Positions 8,264-15,278 of a DNA stretch of 37,454 nt are shown in pieces (positions within the stretch are counted from its first letter, which is position 1; every line of letters begins with the position of its first letter). Location of the stretch: the NCBI GenBank assembly GCA_018268515.1, contig JAFDWK010000050.1, forward strand, positions 45,404 to 82,857, given 5' to 3'. The notes under the pieces are model-generated. The model made no database searches, was not told where the DNA came from, and saw only the letters and a program-made list of their open reading frames with translations. The DNA is from Actinomycetota bacterium. Lineage in GTDB: Bacteria > Actinomycetota > Actinomycetes > Actinomycetales > Microbacteriaceae. A program made the translations under genes and the position numbers.

Positions 8264-9649
8264 TCAGGGTGTCGGCGTCGCCGCGACGAAGAACCGCAGC
8301 GACTCGCGGACGGCGGCCTGCGCGTCGCCGTCTCCGAGGCGTGCGAACGCCTCCGCGGCCGGCCCGCCGACGAGACCGACGAGCACGGGCTTGCCGGTGA
8401 CCGGCTGCAGGTTCAGCCAGGTGCGCACGACCGCCTCCCCGCCGATGACGTGCCACAGGTCGGCGTCGGCCTTCCAGAACGCGTCGTCGAACTGCACCCA
8501 CACGGTCTCCACGAATCCGGAGGCGAGTGCGGCGATCGCGCCGCGGTGACCGAACGGCAGCGGCGGCGCGAACTCGATCGCCTGATGCTGCAGGACTCCG
8601 AGCGGGACCGTCACGACCACCCGGTCGAACGACAGCGACTCCCCCGTGCCCAGGCGCAGGCTCACCCCGGAGTCGTCGTGGGCGATGCGCGTCACCGGAG
8701 AGGCGAACGTGACCTTGATGTCTTTGAGCGGGGTGTCGACGAGCACTCCGACATCGCCGTCAGCGCCCACGAGCGCGTCGGGGAGGATGGCCGGCGGATA
8801 CCAGCTCGACGCCTTCGCCGCGTCGGCGCCCGTGGTCGCCTGCAGCCAGGCAAGCGCGGCTTCGAGCGCGGGGTCGGCAGGGTTCGCCCCCGCCGCCTTG
8901 AGCGCATCGATCACCGACACATCGGACGCCGCGTTCGCCGCCTGCTGCACGGCGTTGCGCAGGGGCCCTTCGTCGATCGTGGGCACGGCGCCGTGGTCGG
9001 ACCAGCCGGTCGGCGCATCGAACCCGAGCCGATGGATGCCCTGCGCGGCGAGCAGGGCGCCCAGGGTTCCCGCGCCCTCCCCGGCCGAGAGCCACGCTCC
9101 CAGCTGCACAGGCATCGGCCACTTCTTGTCGTCGACCGAGCGGATCCGCCCGCCGGTGCGCTCGCGCGCCTCGAACACGGTCACGGTGCGCCCGGCATCG
9201 GCGAGGGCGCGTGCGGCCGCGGCTCCGGCCGCGCCCGCGCCGACCACGGCGATGCGCTCACCGCTCGACGAGGCGGCGATGATCGCGGCCGCGGCCCGTT
9301 GTCCGGAGCCGATCGCACCGGGAACGGTGCCCGGGCGATCCGGATCCGTCGTCTCGCCGGCGAAGAACAGCCGGTCGCCGATCGGCACGGCGAGGTCCTT
9401 GCGCAGCTGCGGCGTCGCCCCCGCCGGCAGATAGCTCATCGCACCGCGGGCGTACGGATCCGTCGACCAGGTGCTGCGCATCCAGGCGGAGGGCTCCGGG
9501 GCCGCGCCGGGCGTGACGATCGGTGTCGGCGAGGGCGGCCCCGAGGTGGGGCTCTTCGTCGGCTGCGGCTCGGGCGTGCAGGCCGCGAGCACGACCGCGA
9601 CGGCGCCCGCCCCGGCGCCGACGAGCAGGGTTCGCCGCGAGATGCCCAT
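8264..9649 (-). CDS. Flavin-dependent amine oxidase, secreted lipoprotein, circularly permuted FAD-binding segments
   Basis: This 461-residue protein belongs to the flavin monoamine oxidase group and should oxidise an amine outside the membrane. The N-terminus S-R-R-T-L-L-V-G-A-G followed by L-A-A-C (Cys24) combines a Tat-like twin arginine with a lipobox. A P/T-rich linker runs to about residue 55. Residues 61-120 then contain the segment that normally closes the family C-terminus (D-P-Y-A-R-G-A-M-S-Y-L-P at 64-75, L-F-F-A-G-E-T at 94-100, P-G-T-V-P-G-A-I-x-S-G at 106-116). Only afterwards comes the Rossmann FAD motif G-A-G-A-A-G at 137-142 and R-T-G-G-R-I at 164-169. The V-P-L-G-V-L block is at 348-353. 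The chain ends where the canonical protein would enter the W-x-x-D-P segment. The start ATG at 9649 lies 9 nt after TAGGCT, so the mRNA is nearly leaderless. Confidence 0.88.
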   Translation of the reverse strand: MGISRRTLLVGAGAGAVAVVLAACTPEPQPTKSPTSGPPSPTPIVTPGAAPEPSAWMRSTWSTDPYARGAMSYLPAGATPQLRKDLAVPIGDRLFFAGETTDPDRPGTVPGAIGSGQRAAAAIIAASSSGERIAVVGAGAAGAAAARALADAGRTVTVFEARERTGGRIRSVDDKKWPMPVQLGAWLSAGEGAGTLGALLAAQGIHRLGFDAPTGWSDHGAVPTIDEGPLRNAVQQAANAASDVSVIDALKAAGANPADPALEAALAWLQATTGADAAKASSWYPPAILPDALVGADGDVGVLVDTPLKDIKVTFASPVTRIAHDDSGVSLRLGTGESLSFDRVVVTVPLGVLQHQAIEFAPPLPFGHRGAIAALASGFVETVWVQFDDAFWKADADLWHVIGGEAVVRTWLNLQPVTGKPVLVGLVGGPAAEAFARLGDGDAQAAVRESLRFFVAATPTP

Positions 9650-9845
9650 CGTGCTGTCAGCCTATCCTCGCGTCGCGAGGGTGTCGGGACGGGCCGCGTC
9701 GCCGTGGCCGAACCGTTCTCGGGATGGATTCGCGCCCGTCGCGGCGTGCACGTCGACACGGTCGTGCGGCCGTCTCCGTCCTGAGAACGGTCGACTCGTG
9801 CGCGGATCCTGTCGGCGCCAGCCGGCTCCGGACGACCGTTCGGGA

Positions 9846-9899
9846 CGCGCCCGGTCTGAGCGCGCCCGGTCTGGAGCGCGCCCGGTTTGGAGCGCGCCC
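9846..9899. repeat. Short 15-16-bp tandem repeat in intergenic gap
   Basis: The 267-bp gap between the amine oxidase start and the MerR gene end holds no gene that I can support. Its right part has three imperfect copies beginning CGCGCCCGGT (9846, 9861, 9877) and a partial fourth at 9893. A TAGGCT -10 for the amine oxidase lies at its left edge. Confidence 0.75.
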
Positions 9900-9916
9900 C
9901 GAACGGTGCTCGGTTC

Positions 9917-10879
9917 CTACAGGTTGCCCTCGGCGTAGATCCGCAGGGCGTCACGCACGAACTCCGCCCCTGCGGTGCCGGCGGTTCCCGACGCCGCCTC
10001 GGCGGCCCGGTCCGATGCGGTGGCGTAATTCGCGCCGAAGCGCGGATCCGCCACGTACATCTCGCCGAGACCGACGACGTAACCCCTGCGGTCTCCGCGC
10101 TCGTCATAGGCGGGCGTACCGGGGATGCCGGTGAGCCAGCCCACGTGCCGCCGTGCGATCTCCTGCGCTTCGGATGAGGCCGGATCCGCACCCGCCTCGG
10201 CAAGCGCGATCCACGATGCGTTGAGGTCGGCGACGAAGGCCTTCCACGACTCCTGGCCCTCCGTGCCGAGCCCGCGCCACCAGCGGTCGCCGTCGGCGTA
10301 GGCCTTCTTCCCCCAGCGGCTCTCGACCTCCTCCTGGTACCGGGTGTGGTCGAAGCCGTCGAACATGTTCTCGGGCATGAGTGATCCTCCTTCTCTGAGT
10401 GTGGTGATGGTGTTCTCGACCGACGCGATCTGCCGCGCCAGCCGGGTCTGCTCCGCGCGCAGCAGCGCGAGGTGCTTCTCGAGGGCTGCCGCCTCGATCG
10501 CGGCGGTCGCGGCGGCCGATCCGGCCCTCACGGATCCCGGCGATCCGGATCCGGTGGATCCCGGCGATCCGGATCCCGGCGATCCGGATCCCGGCGATCC
10601 GGATCCGGCGGATCCGGCGGATCCGGTGCCGTCCCGCCTTCCGGTCGGATCCGGATCCGCGGCGACGACCTCGGCGATCGCCGGCAGCCCGAGTCCGAGC
10701 CCGCGCAGCAGCAGGATGCGCTGCAGGCGCAGGAGCGCGCCCTCGTCGTAGTGGCGGTACCCGTTCGAGGAGATCCGCGTGGGCGGCAGCAGTCCGATGT
10801 CGTCGTAGTGCCGCAGGGTGCGGCTCGTGGTGCCGGCCAGCCGCGCGATCTCCTGGATCGACCAGTCCCGATGCTCCAT
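9917..10879 (-). CDS. MerR-family transcriptional activator with TipAS ligand-binding domain
   Basis: The 320-residue protein has a MerR winged-helix DNA-binding domain at residues 6-75 (W-S-I-Q-E-I-A-R-L-A-G, T-L-R-H-Y-D-D-I-G-L, G-Y-R-H-Y), a coiled-coil dimerisation helix near 125-165 and a TipAS domain at 170-320 (F-D-G-F-D-H-T-R-Y-Q-E-E-V-E-S-R-W-G). TipA-type proteins sense small molecules such as thiopeptide antibiotics and activate promoters with a 19-bp spacer. Exactly such a promoter lies upstream of its own gene. ATG 10879 has AGGAGG 7 nt upstream. Unusually, a G-S-P repeat linker of about 35 residues (85-121), written by a run of GGATCC-containing repeats, is inserted between the HTH and the coiled coil. 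The longer in-frame extension upstream to 11353 is GC-rich read-through. Confidence 0.88.
   Translation of the reverse strand: MEHRDWSIQEIARLAGTTSRTLRHYDDIGLLPPTRISSNGYRHYDEGALLRLQRILLLRGLGLGLPAIAEVVAADPDPTGRRDGTGSAGSAGSGSPGSGSPGSGSPGSTGSGSPGSVRAGSAAATAAIEAAALEKHLALLRAEQTRLARQIASVENTITTLREGGSLMPENMFDGFDHTRYQEEVESRWGKKAYADGDRWWRGLGTEGQESWKAFVADLNASWIALAEAGADPASSEAQEIARRHVGWLTGIPGTPAYDERGDRRGYVVGLGEMYVADPRFGANYATASDRAAEAASGTAGTAGAEFVRDALRIYAEGNL
10531..10652. repeat. GGATCC-rich tandem repeat inside the MerR gene
   Basis: About ten GGATCC hexamers occur within roughly 120 bp, built from a degenerate 15-bp unit GGATCCCGGCGATCC. In the MerR reading frame this gives the S-G-S-P-G linker at residues 85-121. 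Repeat length is a multiple of three, so copy-number changes keep the frame. Confidence 0.85.
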
Positions 10880-10908
10880 GGGATCCTCCTTCCGTCGTCG
10901 ATGAGACC

Positions 10909-10939
10909 ACGGTAGAAGTTGACGCTGCGTCAAGGTCAA
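10909..10939 (-). promoter_or_regulatory. MerR-type promoter and operator with 19-bp spacer
   Basis: On the minus strand the -35 TTGACC (10939-10934) and the -10 TACCGT (10914-10909) are separated by exactly 19 bp (10915-10933). The spacer contains the palindrome TTGACGCtGCGTCAA at 10919-10933 (plus-strand reading). This is the hallmark of promoters untwisted by MerR-family activators, and it directs transcription of the merR gene itself. The operator also lies about 50 bp upstream of the divergent glycogen phosphorylase start. Confidence 0.9.
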
Positions 10940-10972
10940 GAGATCTCCGGAAGACGGGGCGGAACTCTGCGG

Positions 10973-10978
10973 TACGTT
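10973..10978 (+). promoter_or_regulatory. -10 element of glycogen phosphorylase, leaderless arrangement
   Basis: TACGTT ends 7 nt before the GTG at 10985. There is no ribosome-binding site, and the family N-terminus begins just after this codon, which fits a leaderless mRNA. Confidence 0.5.
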
Positions 10979-10984
10979 CGTCGC

Positions 10985-13465
10985 GTGACCTCCTCCGATG
11001 CCACCGCCCCGCACTCGCCCGCCCTCGCACTCGACCTGCCGCCGAGCGTGGACGGCTTCACCGCGCAGTTCCTGCGCAACCTGAACCTCTCCGGCGGCGT
11101 CGCTCTGGCCGAGGCCAGCACGAACGATCGCTACCTCGCCCTCGCCCGCACCGTGCGCGACTTCCTCATGGTGCCGTGGCTCGCCGATCAGCACCGGCAG
11201 GCCGAGGCCGCGGCGAAGACGGTCTGCTACCTGTCCGCGGAGTACCTGCTCGGCCGCCAGCTCGACAGCGATCTGCTGGCCGGGGACCTCGCCGGGATCG
11301 CGGCCGAGGCGATGACCGCCTGCGGGGTCGACCTCGACGAGCTGCGCGGCCACGAGATCGAGCCCGGGCTGGGCAACGGCGGGCTGGGGCGCCTGGCCGC
11401 GTGCTTCATCGACTCGCTCGCGACGCTCGGCGTGCCCAGCATCGGCTACGGGATCCGGTACGAGTACGGCATCTTCCGGCAGACGTTCGAGGATGGCCAG
11501 CAGGTCGAGCAGCCCGACGCATGGCTCACGCTCGGCGCCCCCTGGGAGCGCTCCCGCCCCGAGGCGGCGCAGACGGTGTCGTTCGGCGGACGCACCGAGA
11601 CGTACGACCAGGACGGCGCCGTCCGCTCACGCTGGATCCCGGGGTGGGACGTGAGCGCCGTGCCCTATGACTACCTCGTGCCCGGCTACCGCAACGGGCG
11701 GGTGAACACCCTGCGGCTCTGGCGCGCGAAGGCCACCGACGCCTTCGATCTGCGCATCTTCAACGCCGGCGACTACGAGCAGGCCGTGCGCGCGCAGACC
11801 TTCGCGGAGAACATCTCCAAGGTGCTCTACCCGGAGGACTCCACGCCGCAGGGCAAGGAGCTGCGCCTGCAGCAGCAGTACTTCTTCGTGGCCGCGTCGA
11901 TCCGCGATCTCCTGGACCGGCTGCCGGAAGGGTTCGACCTCGCCCGCCTGCCCGAGCGGGTGATCTTCCAGCTCAACGACACCCATCCGGTGATCGCCGT
12001 GCCGGAGCTCATGCGGGTGCTCGTCGACGAGCGCGGCATGGCGTGGGATGCGGCCTGGGCCGTCACGCAGCAATGCTTCGCCTACACCTGCCACACGCTG
12101 CTGCCGGAGGCGCTCGAGGTGTGGCCGGTGGAGCTGCTCGGCAGCCTGCTGCCCCGGCACCTCGAGATCGTCTACCGGATCAACGAGGAGTTCCTCACCG
12201 CCGTGCGCGCCCGCTTCGGCGACGACGAACTGCGGATCCGCGACATGTCGATCATCGCCGAATTCCCGGTGCGCGCCGTGCGGATGGCCTACCTCGCGAC
12301 GGTCGCAGGCGCGAAGGTCAACGGCGTCGCCGAGCTGCATTCGCAGCTGCTGCGCGACAAGGTGCTGCCCGCGTTCGCGGAGTTCTTCCCGGAGAAGTTC
12401 ACCAATGTCACCAACGGCGTCACCCCGCGCCGGTTCCTGCGGCTCGCAAACCCCGGCCTCTCCTCGCTCATCACGGAGGCGGTCGGCGACGGCTGGCTCA
12501 CGGATCTGGAACGGCTGCGCGGGCTCGAGCCGCTCGCCGAGGACGCGGCGTTCCGCGCGTCCTTCGCCGCGGTGAAGGACGCGAACAAGCAGCGCCTCAA
12601 CGCGGTGCTGCAGGCGCGAGACGGGATGCGGGTCGGCGACGGCCACCTCGTCGACGTGATGGTCAAGCGCCTGCACGAGTACAAGCGGCAGTTGCTCAAG
12701 GTGCTGCATGTGGTGAGCGAGTACGAGGGCGTCATGTCGGGCCGGATCCCGCTCGAGGAGCTGCAGCCGCGCACGGTCCTGTTCGGCGCGAAGGCGGCGC
12801 CCGGCTACGCGATGGCGAAGCGGATCATCCACCTGATCAACGCGGTCGGATCCGTCGTGAACACGGATCCGCGCCTCGATGGGCGCCTGCAGGTGCTGTT
12901 CCCGCCGAACTACAACGTCACCCTCGCGGAGAGCGTGATCCCGGCGGCGGATCTCAGCGAGCAGATCTCGCTGGCGGGCAAGGAGGCGTCGGGAACGGGC
13001 AACATGAAGTTCGCGCTGAACGGCGCCCTCACGATCGGCACCGACGACGGCGCGAACGTGGAGATCCGCGAGCTCGTCGGCGACGAGAACTTCTTCCTGT
13101 TCGGGATGACGGAGCCCGAGGTCGCCGAACTCGCCCAGGCCGGGTACCACCCCGCCGCCTACTACCAGGCCGACCCCGGGCTGCGCCGCGCGATCGACCT
13201 CATCGCCTCCGGGACGTTCTCCGGCGGCGACCGCTCGGTGTTCGAGCCCGTCGTGTCGAACCTGCTCTACGAGGACCGCTTCATGGTGCTCGCCGACTAC
13301 GCGGCCTACATGGCGGCGCAGCGGCGCGTCGACGCGGCCTACGCCGACCGGGACGGCTGGACCCGCGCCGCGATCCTCAACGTCGCCCGCTGCGGCTTCT
13401 TCTCCTCCGACCGCTCGATCCGCGACTACCTCGACCGGATCTGGCACGCCGCGCCCACGCACTGA
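10985..13465 (+). CDS. glgP: Glycogen/starch/alpha-glucan phosphorylase (GT35)
   Basis: The 826-residue enzyme releases glucose 1-phosphate from alpha-1,4-glucans in the cytoplasm using pyridoxal phosphate. Conserved blocks are Y-L-S-A-E-Y-L-L-G-R near residue 80, G-L-G-N-G-G-L-G-R-L-A-A-C-F-I-D-S near 128-145, Q-L-N-D-T-H-P near 325, N-V-T-N-G-V-T-P-R-R-F near 475, V-K-R-L-H-E-Y-K-R-Q near 560 and E-A-S-G-T-G-N-M-K-F-A-L-N-G-A. The PLP-binding Lys of that last block is encoded at 13007-13009. Length is normal (about 800-850). The GTG at 10985 is preferred over the upstream in-frame ATG because of the leaderless -10. It is divergent from the TipA-like MerR gene, with no sign of other glycogen genes nearby. 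Confidence 0.95.
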   Translation: MTSSDATAPHSPALALDLPPSVDGFTAQFLRNLNLSGGVALAEASTNDRYLALARTVRDFLMVPWLADQHRQAEAAAKTVCYLSAEYLLGRQLDSDLLAGDLAGIAAEAMTACGVDLDELRGHEIEPGLGNGGLGRLAACFIDSLATLGVPSIGYGIRYEYGIFRQTFEDGQQVEQPDAWLTLGAPWERSRPEAAQTVSFGGRTETYDQDGAVRSRWIPGWDVSAVPYDYLVPGYRNGRVNTLRLWRAKATDAFDLRIFNAGDYEQAVRAQTFAENISKVLYPEDSTPQGKELRLQQQYFFVAASIRDLLDRLPEGFDLARLPERVIFQLNDTHPVIAVPELMRVLVDERGMAWDAAWAVTQQCFAYTCHTLLPEALEVWPVELLGSLLPRHLEIVYRINEEFLTAVRARFGDDELRIRDMSIIAEFPVRAVRMAYLATVAGAKVNGVAELHSQLLRDKVLPAFAEFFPEKFTNVTNGVTPRRFLRLANPGLSSLITEAVGDGWLTDLERLRGLEPLAEDAAFRASFAAVKDANKQRLNAVLQARDGMRVGDGHLVDVMVKRLHEYKRQLLKVLHVVSEYEGVMSGRIPLEELQPRTVLFGAKAAPGYAMAKRIIHLINAVGSVVNTDPRLDGRLQVLFPPNYNVTLAESVIPAADLSEQISLAGKEASGTGNMKFALNGALTIGTDDGANVEIRELVGDENFFLFGMTEPEVAELAQAGYHPAAYYQADPGLRRAIDLIASGTFSGGDRSVFEPVVSNLLYEDRFMVLADYAAYMAAQRRVDAAYADRDGWTRAAILNVARCGFFSSDRSIRDYLDRIWHAAPTH

Positions 13466-13493
13466 CGACGCGCTTCGCGACGCGCCTCCTCGT

Positions 13494-13558
13494 GAGAAAC
13501 CAGATCCTGCATGAGACACCACGCCTGCCGTGATGTCTCATGTCGGATCTGGTTTCTC
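13494..13558. repeat. Long intergenic palindrome 2 (two-block stem)
   Basis: GAGAAACCAGATCC (13494-13507) pairs perfectly with 13545-13558 (14 bp). A 2x2 internal mismatch (13508-13509 against 13543-13544) follows, then CATGAGACA (13510-13518) pairs with TGTCTCATG (13534-13542), with a 15-nt loop. It follows glgP by 28 nt and precedes the PadR-controlled promoter by 11 nt. It may act as a terminator or RNA-processing element. Architecture matches palindrome 1 but the sequence does not. Confidence 0.88.
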
Positions 13559-13569
13559 GCCGATCCCTC

Positions 13570-13619
13570 TTGACAGATTCGAGATATATCGTGTTATTCT
13601 CAAGACACGATATATCTCG
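13570..13619 (+). promoter_or_regulatory. Promoter and PadR-type operator of the DUF4097-padR operon
   Basis: The -35 TTGACA is at 13570-13575, with an AT-rich -10 region near 13593-13600 (GTTATTCT). A perfect inverted repeat, CGAGATATATCGTG (13580-13593) and its complement (13606-13619), is separated by 12 nt and spans the spacer and the bases just after the -10. Each arm has the GATATATC core typical of PadR-family sites. It is by far the most AT-rich stretch in this part of the window. The layout predicts repression by the PadR protein encoded in the same operon. Confidence 0.88.
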
Positions 13620-13657
13620 ATCAGCGGATCGGGATCCCCCGACCCAGGAGAACAGAC

Positions 13658-14509
13658 ATGACCGAGAAGTGGCTCATCGCCCCCGGGCAGGAGCGCGTGA
13701 TCGACATCGAGCGCGCGTCGAAGCTCAAGATCGGACTCGTCGGCGGCCAGGTCGACGTCATCGCGCACGACGAGCCGGGCATCCGGATCGAGGTGCACAA
13801 CGTGACCATCAAGGATCTGCGCATCGAGTCCGACGGCGACCAGATCGAGATCGACCACCCGCAGATCGGGTGGGACAACTTCCTCGAGGTGTTCCGCAAC
13901 TTCGGCGCCGGCGGCCCGAAGGCCGAGATCAGCCTGGCCGTCCCCCGCGACATCGCGCTCAACCTCGGCGTGGTGAGCGCAGGCTCCCTCGTCTCGGGCC
14001 TCACCGAGGACGCGCGCCTGAACACGGTGTCGGGCGACCTCATCGTCGACACCCACACCGGCGACCTGAACGTCAACACCGTCTCGGGCGATGTGCAGGT
14101 GCGCGGGCTGTCCGGATCCGCCATGGCCAACACGGTCTCGGGCAGCGTCGCGCTGACCGGCGAGATCCGCAAGGCCACGATCGACAGCGTCTCGGGCGCG
14201 ATGCTCATCGACGCGACCGGATCCGTGAACACCGTGTCGCTGAACAGCGTCGCGGGCGACGCCACGGTGCGCCTGGACGAGGGTCTCGCCGCCAACTACG
14301 TCACCCGCACCATGAGCGGCCGGGTCACCATCGACGGCGTGCCGCGCGGCTCGTCCGGACCGTCCAACTTCACCGGATCGCGCGGGGAGCTGTCCGGCTC
14401 CTTCGCCGACGTGCGCGTGAACACCGTGTCGGGCGACATCACCGTGCTGCGCCGCGACGCCGCCGAGGCGCCGGTGGCGTTCACCTCCGACGGGGAGGAC
14501 CTGCTGTGA
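13658..14509 (+). CDS. DUF4097 family beta-strand repeat protein
   Basis: The 283-residue protein shows the repeated short beta-strand pattern of DUF4097 (adhesin-like, right-handed parallel beta structure). The motif N-T-V-S-G-D (or S-G-S) recurs about every 18-20 residues between positions 125 and 270. The N-terminus M-T-E-K-W-L-I-A-P-G-Q carries no signal peptide, so a cytoplasmic location is likely. Function is unknown. In actinobacteria such genes are commonly paired with a PadR regulator, as here. The ATG at 13658 is preceded by CAGGAGAA. The stop overlaps the next start by 4 nt (GTGA), so the two genes form one operon behind the PadR-type operator. Confidence 0.85.
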   Translation: MTEKWLIAPGQERVIDIERASKLKIGLVGGQVDVIAHDEPGIRIEVHNVTIKDLRIESDGDQIEIDHPQIGWDNFLEVFRNFGAGGPKAEISLAVPRDIALNLGVVSAGSLVSGLTEDARLNTVSGDLIVDTHTGDLNVNTVSGDVQVRGLSGSAMANTVSGSVALTGEIRKATIDSVSGAMLIDATGSVNTVSLNSVAGDATVRLDEGLAANYVTRTMSGRVTIDGVPRGSSGPSNFTGSRGELSGSFADVRVNTVSGDITVLRRDAAEAPVAFTSDGEDLL

Positions 14510-15141
14510 GCCCCGCCGTCTTCTCCCACGGCGATCTGCGCCTGTACCTGCTCGCGCTGCTGGCGGAATCGCCGCAGCACGGCTACGGCATCATCCAGGC
14601 GCTCACCGACCGCACCGGGGGAACGTACACGCCGAGCGCCGGCACGATCTACCCGCGGCTCGCGAAGCTCGAGGAGGAGGGCCTGGTCTCCAAGACCGCC
14701 GACGGCCGCACCACGATCTATGCGATCACCGAGGCCGGACGCGCCGAGCTCGCGGCCCGCGAGGGCGATCTGCAGGGCATCGAGGCCGGGCTCAACGACT
14801 CCGTGCGCCTGATCGCGAACGAGGTGCGCCAGAGTGTGCAGGAGGCCATGAAGAGCCTCCGTGCGGATCTGGCCGCCGCGGCCCGCGAGGAGCAGAGGGG
14901 CGCGTCGGCGTCGTCCTCCCGCGAGGCCTCGGCCCGCGCCGACGAGCGGATCACCAGCCGCGAGGAGCTGCGCCGCGCCGATGCCTCGATCAACGCCTTC
15001 CGCGCCCGGGTGCGCGCCGACCTGCGCACGCACGTGGCGAAGGGGGGCACACTGCCGTCATCGCTCGTGTCGCAGCTGGACAGCGCGCTCGACGACGCGG
15101 CCCGTGCAGTGACGTCGGCCCTGGCGGCGCTCACGCACTGA
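14506..15141 (+). CDS. PadR family transcriptional regulator
   Basis: The 211-residue protein begins with a PadR winged helix at residues 8-85 (L-R-L-Y-L-L-A-L-L-A-E-S-P-Q-H-G-Y-G-I-I-Q, G-T-I-Y-P-R-L-A-K-L-E-E-E-G-L, T-I-Y-A-I-T-E-A-G). A long helical C-terminal half (95-205) rich in A, R, E and S follows; it is longer than the usual PadR dimerisation helix. GTG 14506 overlaps the DUF4097 stop, showing translational coupling. The palindromic GATATATC-type operator at the operon promoter is the probable target, giving negative autoregulation. The inducing signal is unknown. The gene converges on the universal stress protein gene. Confidence 0.9.
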   Translation: MSPAVFSHGDLRLYLLALLAESPQHGYGIIQALTDRTGGTYTPSAGTIYPRLAKLEEEGLVSKTADGRTTIYAITEAGRAELAAREGDLQGIEAGLNDSVRLIANEVRQSVQEAMKSLRADLAAAAREEQRGASASSSREASARADERITSREELRRADASINAFRARVRADLRTHVAKGGTLPSSLVSQLDSALDDAARAVTSALAALTH

Positions 15142-15175
15142 GCCGGATCCCGGCCGTCGATCGGTTCCCCTCCTC

Positions 15176-15254
15176 TGACCGCGAGACTGCAACCGGGCGA
15201 CGAGACTGCGCTCGTGAGCTGCAGTCTCGTCGCGGAGATGCAGTCTCGCGGTCA
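15176..15254. repeat. Long intergenic palindrome 3 (nested stem)
   Basis: The 16-bp arm TGACCGCGAGACTGCA (15176-15191) pairs perfectly with 15239-15254. After a 5x5 internal loop, GCGACGAGACTGC (15197-15209) pairs with 15221-15233 (13 bp). The nonamer CGAGACTGC occurs in both left arms, so the element is four copies of one motif, two direct and two inverted. It lies between the convergent padR and usp genes and may terminate both. Confidence 0.9.
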
Positions 15255-15278
15255 CGGATGGAGCGCGGGGCGGCCGAG

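Noticed and set aside
6541-8400. 619-residue plus-strand frame spanning crcB antisense, the membrane protein and the repeats
   Set aside because: It crosses several real genes in other frames and its C-terminus is translation of the two minisatellites.
9650-9916. Possible small gene between the amine oxidase and MerR genes
   Set aside because: Frames here are repetitive R/P-rich translations without a start context; I see only repeats and a promoter.
10880-11353. N-terminal extension of the MerR protein across the promoter region
   Set aside because: It reads through a clear MerR promoter and antisense to glgP; the HTH begins right after ATG 10879 with a good ribosome-binding site.
11627-13522. 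631-residue open frame antisense to glgP
   Set aside because: Same shadow effect; the sense strand encodes an unmistakable glycogen phosphorylase.
15176-15254. Palindrome 3 as a pair of insertion-sequence ends
   Set aside because: There is no transposase or target duplication and the arms enclose only 15-60 nt; a terminator-like or REP-like role fits better.
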